In this document: one piece after another, positions 8,394-11,210 of the stretch
How the letters are laid out: each line of letters starts with the position of its first letter
How positions within the stretch are numbered: the stretch's first letter is position 1
Assembly: GCA_020441345.1 (NCBI GenBank)
Contig: JAGRMK010000003.1
Location: 1-11,210 of the forward strand
From: Paracoccaceae bacterium
GTDB taxonomy: Bacteria > Pseudomonadota > Alphaproteobacteria > Rhodobacterales > Rhodobacteraceae
Reading direction: 5' to 3'
DNA: 11,210 nucleotides
Position numbers and translations under genes: made by a program
The notes under the pieces: model-generated
Seen by the model: the letters and a program-made list of their open reading frames with translations, nothing else
Databases searched by the model: none
Told to the model about the DNA's origin: nothing

Positions 8394-8960
8394 ATGCGTT
8401 TTGATCTGACGGGAAAACTGCTGATATCGACCCCGGCGATGGGGGATCCACGCTTTGATCACAGCGTGATTTACCTGTGCGCGCATAGCGAAGAGGGGGC
8501 TTTCGGACTGGTTCTGAACCGTCCGGTTCCGCGCCTGACGATGGCCGATGTGATGGAGCAGATCGGCATCGATGACGCCCGGACAACGGGGTCGGCGGTG
8601 GTGCTGTCGGGCGGTCCGGTCGAGACGCAGCGCGGGTTCGTGCTGCATGCCGGTGCCGTATCCGATGACGACCCAACCGGTCAGGCCCTGCCGGGCGGGC
8701 TTGTTCTGAGTGCCTCGACGGATGTTCTGAAGCTGATCGGCAAGGGGGCCGGGCCGACGCAGTGGTTGTTGGCGCTGGGGTATTCCGGCTGGGGGCCGGG
8801 GCAACTGGAGCAGGAAATCGCGCAGAACGCCTGGCTGACCTGTTCCGCGCCGCAGGCATTGGTCTTTGATCCGCACCCCGGCGAGCATCAGTGGCGCGAT
8901 GCGTTGAAATCGATGGGCGTCGATCCGGTGTCGCTGTCATCGGTGGCCGGGCGCGCCTGA
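8394..8960 (+). CDS. yqgE: YqgE/AlgH family protein (DUF179)
   Basis: A conserved cytosolic protein of the YqgE/AlgH (DUF179) family; its biochemical function is not established. AlgH was linked to alginate regulation in Pseudomonas. The 188-residue length is normal. The N-terminus has the family signature: DLTGKLLIS (4-12), MGDPRFDHSVIYLCAH (16-31) and EGAFGLVLNRP (34-44). Later come GGPVE and a central GYSGWGPGQLEQEI stretch, both typical of the family. The start at ATG 8394 gives the usual MxxDLTGK beginning; no in-frame upstream start fits. The nearest purine-rich site, AGGGG (8374-8378), is 15 bases away, farther than ideal. It is convergent with the hpaR-like gene (9-base gap) and divergent from the DsbD-like gene. 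It forms no evident operon. Confidence 0.94.
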   Translation: MRFDLTGKLLISTPAMGDPRFDHSVIYLCAHSEEGAFGLVLNRPVPRLTMADVMEQIGIDDARTTGSAVVLSGGPVETQRGFVLHAGAVSDDDPTGQALPGGLVLSASTDVLKLIGKGAGPTQWLLALGYSGWGPGQLEQEIAQNAWLTCSAPQALVFDPHPGEHQWRDALKSMGVDPVSLSSVAGRA

Positions 8961-8969
8961 GGGTGCGGC

Positions 8970-9461
8970 TCAATCTGGGTCCGGTAGGGCCTCGGTGATT
9001 TCGCGCAACTCGTTCAGAAGATCCAGCAGGGTCTGCATCTTGTCCTCGCCAAACGCGCAGTCGATCTGGCGGCGCGAATCCTCGGACTGGATCACCAACT
9101 CATCAAACAACGCCTTGCCCGGTTCGGTCAGTGTCACCATATGGCGGCGCGCATCGGTGCAGGGCACCTGCAGGATCAGCCCGCGTTCGGCCAGCGCCCG
9201 CAGGATCCGCGTCAGCGACGGGGGCAAGATCACGCAGCGTTGACACAGCGTGCCCGCATCCAAAGGAACCCCATCGGCCAGCGCGCGCAACACCCGCCAT
9301 TGTGGCAGGGTCAGATCCTGCGCGTCGGCGTATCGCTTGAACCGTCGCATGGTCGATTCCCGCGCCCGGAGCAGGGCAACGGTCAGCGACCGTTCATAAT
9401 ACTCCTTGCCCGAGGGGATCGGCAGGGGGGTGTCGGGCGTGGCGGAGGCTGCTGCTTTCAT
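8970..9461 (-). CDS. MarR-family regulator, HpaR-like
   Basis: A DNA-binding regulator of the MarR family, closest in pattern to HpaR, the repressor of homoprotocatechuate degradation. The 163-residue product has LTLPQWRVLRALADG (50-64), a winged helix with recognition region ILPPSLTRILRALAERGLI (78-96) and wing DARRHMVTLTEPG (103-115), then a C-terminal dimerisation helix. ILPPSLTRIL is typical of HpaR-type members. A CxxC pair (C73, C76) sits just before the recognition helix and C101 just before the wing. The start at 9461 (MKAAASATP) has GAGAG about 10-12 bases upstream; the frame runs on to a TTG at 9572, but that part does not look like protein. No aromatic-catabolism gene is in view, so the HpaR assignment is by similarity only. 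The next gene on the other side is the orphan split frame. Confidence 0.88.
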   Translation of the reverse strand: MKAAASATPDTPLPIPSGKEYYERSLTVALLRARESTMRRFKRYADAQDLTLPQWRVLRALADGVPLDAGTLCQRCVILPPSLTRILRALAERGLILQVPCTDARRHMVTLTEPGKALFDELVIQSEDSRRQIDCAFGEDKMQTLLDLLNELREITEALPDPD

Positions 9462-9503
9462 ACGGTAATAGTCTCTCGGAAATTCTGAAATGCAAGTGGA
9501 AAC

Positions 9504-9525
9504 TGCCGGGTGCGGCACCCCGGCA
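9504..9525. repeat. GC-rich inverted repeat in the hpaR-like upstream region
   Basis: TGCCGGG (9504-9510) faces CCCGGCA (9519-9525), with a further TGC/GCA pairing inside and one bulged C. On the minus strand it would be a hairpin about 43 bases before the regulator's ATG. No T-run follows on either strand, so it is not a standard terminator. It could be an mRNA leader structure or a protein-binding site. Confidence 0.35.
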
Positions 9526-9565
9526 AAGCGGAAAAGGCCAGTAATGGGCCAACGGTGTGATAATC

Positions 9566-9583
9566 TTCCCAAATATGTGGTAA
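9566..9583. promoter_or_regulatory. Candidate operator: 18-bp imperfect palindrome between hpaR-like gene and orphan frame
   Basis: TTCCCAAATATGTGGTAA pairs with its own reverse complement at 7 of 9 positions, with core CCAnATATnTGG. Its length, A/T-rich centre and place in a divergent intergenic region, next to a MarR-family gene, fit a MarR operator. It lies about 105 bases before the regulator start and about 147 before the orphan start. The link is inference; no consensus was compared. Confidence 0.35.
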
Positions 9584-9719
9584 ACTGCGCAAGATGAGTG
9601 CGATGGGGTCCATGAGGAATCGCAGGCTTTTTTTGCTTGCCGACACGATGCCGGTCACAAACGAAAGGCGCCTTTCACCGAGGGTTTGGTGCAGGGTGGT
9701 TTCGTGACATGGATCCGAA

Positions 9720-9732
9720 AGGAGACGCAATG
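9720..9732 (+). promoter_or_regulatory. Ribosome binding site fixing the orphan gene's start
   Basis: AGGAG (9720-9724) stands 5 bases before ATG 9730, a near-ideal arrangement. An in-frame ATG at 9709 has no such site. This supports 9730 as the start and shows the frame is, or recently was, translated on the plus strand. Confidence 0.65.
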
Positions 9733-10176
9733 ACCACGTCCATTGGAACGCTCCCGATGCCGATCAAGACCGTCACTTACTCGGTGACGCTCAAACACCC
9801 TGATGGCTCTGTCGTTCCGGGATTTTCCGTGCGCGTCCCGCGATGGCGATACAATGGAGCGCCAGTCCTTGAGGAAACCGAACTGCACCCTGGTGGCATT
9901 GCTGACCCTGTCACATTCGAGATCCCTCACAAAAGCATGGGCGGGTTTGCGCCGCGCCTCGCGATACGAGGGCCCGCAGATCCGGCCCATCCCGACATCA
10001 AGAACTACCAGCACGAGATTTACCTGTTTCGGCGGACCGGCGGGGCCATCGATTTCGTTCTGACGCTGTGTTCGACACGGGATCTGTTTGATGGCGCGTC
10101 GCTTTGTCATCAACCCCAACAACAGACACCGAACGCGCGGCAACATGATCAGGAGCCCGAGATGGACCTCGTGTAG
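9730..10176 (+). CDS. Hypothetical protein, first half of an amber-split frame
   Basis: I do not recognise this protein. It has 148 residues, beginning MTTSIGTLPMPIKTV, with no signal peptide or membrane segment. Residues 15-37 (VTYSVTLKHPDGSVVPG then FSVRV) look like paired beta strands of an Ig-like or transthyretin-like domain, and a compact region runs to about 120 (FVLTLCSTRDLF). Residues 128-144 are rich in Gln, Asp, Glu, Pro and Asn (QPQQQTPNARQHDQEPE), like a linker between domains rather than a natural C-terminus. The frame stops at TAG 10174, but coding-like sequence resumes at once in the same frame. GC content here is lower than in neighbouring genes. It may be a genuine short protein, the front of a readthrough product, or the front half of a broken gene. 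The ribosome binding site is strong. Confidence 0.6.
   Translation: MTTSIGTLPMPIKTVTYSVTLKHPDGSVVPGFSVRVPRWRYNGAPVLEETELHPGGIADPVTFEIPHKSMGGFAPRLAIRGPADPAHPDIKNYQHEIYLFRRTGGAIDFVLTLCSTRDLFDGASLCHQPQQQTPNARQHDQEPEMDLV
10151..10164 (+). promoter_or_regulatory. Possible internal ribosome binding site and ATG just before the TAG
   Basis: AGGAG (10151-10155) is followed after 6 bases by ATG 10162, a good initiation arrangement. This ATG is in the same frame as the orphan, and its fifth codon is the TAG at 10174. If it once started a second cistron, that cistron is now stopped after MDLV. The match may also be chance. Confidence 0.3.
10174..10176 (+). other. In-frame TAG splitting one long coding frame
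   Basis: Frame 9730-10941 contains this single internal stop (codon 149 of 404). The 44 codons after it, 10177-10308, have no ATG, GTG or TTG before GTG 10309 yet read as ordinary protein (PDFSDYRLLACCQVDVSVKN). So the downstream part has no usable start of its own near the stop. The context is GTG TAG GTT. Explanations are a nonsense mutation, a sequencing error, or programmed readthrough. Confidence 0.7.
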
Positions 10177-10308
10177 GTTGCGACGGCGAAAGGGACACCT
10201 GATTTCAGCGATTACCGTCTTCTCGCGTGCTGCCAGGTCGATGTTTCGGTCAAGAACGACAAGAATCAACACCTGCCCGGGTATTCGACACAGCTTCAAA
10301 TTCATGAC

Positions 10309-10941
10309 GTGGCGCCTCTGACCCTGTGCAGTCAGATTGACCCCAAAGACACCCAGGGGAAGACCTTTTTGGTTCGCAAGACCAAGACAACAACCTGGGT
10401 TTATCTGTATGAAAGCGCCACGGGGCGCCGTGTCGCCCGCACGCCGGTCTCTCTGATGGTCGACGGAAACGTCAAAGTGACGTTTGTTCTGGCCGCGCTG
10501 CCCGAGCCGGTCGATGTAGACGACGGAACAATCGTGGATACCCCCGGCGAGGTTGAAAGCACGCTGAAACGGCACGAGCGGCTGATCGAGGCGCCCGCAA
10601 TGATCCGGCATCATTACACTGACGGCTCTGATCGAGGCATGAAGCCAGCGACCTTCGTCAAGCACGGTATCCACGATCACATTCGTTCCAGCCTTGCGGC
10701 GTCGATTGAGAGAGAGTGCAAGACGTTCGCGAAAGCCTGGGTCGCGCTTCATCATACGGATGCACAGGCGGTGCGATTGCTTGCCTTTGAAAATGCCGCC
10801 GAAGGGTATTTTCAGATTGGCCCCTGGGGCGGCGACTATCAATGGCTGGCCTGCAAGTGGTCGCCCGCGGAATTCCTTGGCGAAGAGATCGCGCGGCCGA
10901 CCGTTGTTGTCGAGCGTTTGTTGGTCGAGTGGTGGGCCTAG
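10309..10941 (+). CDS. Hypothetical protein, second half of the amber-split frame
   Basis: I do not recognise this protein. The coordinate given is the first GTG after the TAG, giving 210 residues, but coding-like sequence extends back in frame to 10177 (254 codons), so GTG 10309 is probably not a natural start; it has no ribosome binding site. The N-terminal part again looks beta-rich: VDVSVKNDKNQHLPGY before the GTG and TWVYLYESATGRRVARTPV after it. The C-terminal half (about residues 320-403 of the joined frame) is mixed helical and rich in Trp, His and Phe (AFAKAW-like helix, GPWGGDYQWLACKW), and ends EWWA. No signal peptide, membrane helix or catalytic motif was recognised. GC is about 52-58% in counted lines, lower than its neighbours. 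ileS follows 177 bases downstream on the same strand. Confidence 0.5.
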   Translation: MAPLTLCSQIDPKDTQGKTFLVRKTKTTTWVYLYESATGRRVARTPVSLMVDGNVKVTFVLAALPEPVDVDDGTIVDTPGEVESTLKRHERLIEAPAMIRHHYTDGSDRGMKPATFVKHGIHDHIRSSLAASIERECKTFAKAWVALHHTDAQAVRLLAFENAAEGYFQIGPWGGDYQWLACKWSPAEFLGEEIARPTVVVERLLVEWWA

Positions 10942-11118
10942 GCGCTTTACCTCAATGGCGCCGCGTCGTATTGAGCAGGCATGACGCTTTGCACCGCGAT
11001 CATCATTCGAATTAGCAGCCCGGCGCTCTGATACAGAGTGGCCGGGAAAAGGCGTATGGAGATATGCGCCGCGCTTTGCTAGATCGACCTCAACCCAATG
11101 ATGACCGGAGCCCACGCC
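10942..11118 (+). other. ileS leader region with two hairpins
   Basis: Two stem-loops precede ileS. The first, 11019-11046, pairs CCCGGC (11019-11024) with GCCGGG (11041-11046), and inside it CTCT with AGAG. The second, 11051-11070, pairs GGCGTAT with ATGCGCC (one G-U pair) around a 6-base loop. An A-run, not a T-run, follows the first, so it is not a classical terminator for the orphan frame. No clear promoter was found. Confidence 0.4.
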
Positions 11119-11210
11119 ATGTGTGCCGATACGCCTGACTACAAGGATACGCTGTTCCTGCCCGAAACCGATTTTCCGATGCGCGCGGGTCTGCCGCAAC
11201 GCGAGCCTCA
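11119..11210 (+). CDS. ileS: Isoleucyl-tRNA synthetase (5' end only)
   Basis: This enzyme charges tRNA-Ile with isoleucine in the cytosol. Only the first 30 residues are visible (MCADTPDYKDTLFLPE, then TDFPMRAGLPQREP). The pattern YKxTLFLPxTxFPMRAGLPxREP is the characteristic IleS N-terminus; the HIGH motif lies beyond the window. In-frame ATGs at 11098 and 11101 also exist. ATG 11119 is preferred because GGAG (11107-11110) is 8 bases upstream and because MCADT is the usual beginning in Rhodobacterales. The full protein would be roughly 950-1000 residues. Confidence 0.92.
   Translation, partial: MCADTPDYKDTLFLPETDFPMRAGLPQREP

Noticed and set aside
9600..9634. Short stem GCGAT/ATCGC followed by seven T's
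   Set aside because: The stem is only 5 bp with a 14-base loop and is AG-separated from the T-run. No plus-strand gene ends upstream that would need a terminator.
9594..9707. 37-codon plus-strand frame MSAMGSMRNRRLF... before the orphan gene
   Set aside because: It has no ribosome binding site and no recognisable composition.
10088..10321. Overlapping frame (MMARRFVINPNN...) across the TAG
   Set aside because: It has no ribosome binding site, and the downstream recognisable coding is in the other frame. A frameshift is not needed because both halves are already in the same frame.
9655..11199. 514-codon minus-strand open frame across the orphan and ileS region
   Set aside because: Its codons align exactly with the plus frame, where antisense stops need TTA, CTA or TCA codons, which are rare in GC-rich DNA. 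It runs through the ileS start, its composition is Arg/Gly/Pro-heavy, and the plus strand has ribosome binding sites. It is a shadow.
1..11210. tRNA, rRNA, CRISPR, insertion sequence or attachment site
   Set aside because: No cloverleaf, direct-repeat array, transposase-like protein or terminal repeat was recognised on either strand by reading.

Overview
The window looks like chromosomal DNA of a marine-type alphaproteobacterium in the Rhodobacterales (Roseobacter / Rhodobacteraceae). The evidence is a high-GC backbone, the characteristic start of IleS (MCADTPDYKDTLFLPE), a cysteine-poor family-4-like uracil-DNA glycosylase, and a stand-alone DsbD-alpha-like periplasmic protein. No tRNA, rRNA, CRISPR array, transposase or integrase was seen.

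Layout, left to right: pyrB (minus, 3' end outside the window) is divergent from a uracil-DNA glycosylase gene (plus), which is followed by moaB (plus). Next comes a two-gene RND efflux unit (plus): a periplasmic adaptor and a 1144-residue inner-membrane permease separated by only 3 bases. No outer-membrane channel gene is next to them. A secreted DsbD-N-domain protein (minus) converges on the permease and is divergent from yqgE/algH (plus). An HpaR-like MarR regulator (minus) follows.

The region from about 9462 to 11118 differs from the rest. Its GC content in hand-counted 60-base lines is about 52-58%, against about 62-80% in lines from the surrounding genes. It holds an orphan reading frame (9730-10941) of unknown function with a good ribosome binding site. 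That frame is interrupted by a single in-frame TAG at 10174-10176, and coding-like sequence continues in the same frame for another 254 codons. The pieces carry three weakly similar beta-strand motifs. The frame is divergent from the hpaR-like gene, with an 18-bp imperfect palindrome between them. The window ends in the first 30 codons of ileS, preceded by a leader with two hairpins.

The backbone genes are mostly housekeeping: pyrimidine synthesis, base-excision repair, molybdenum cofactor synthesis, export, envelope redox and tRNA charging. They do not form one pathway. The best candidate for something undescribed is the amber-split orphan with its regulator-linked palindrome. I could not identify its function from sequence alone.
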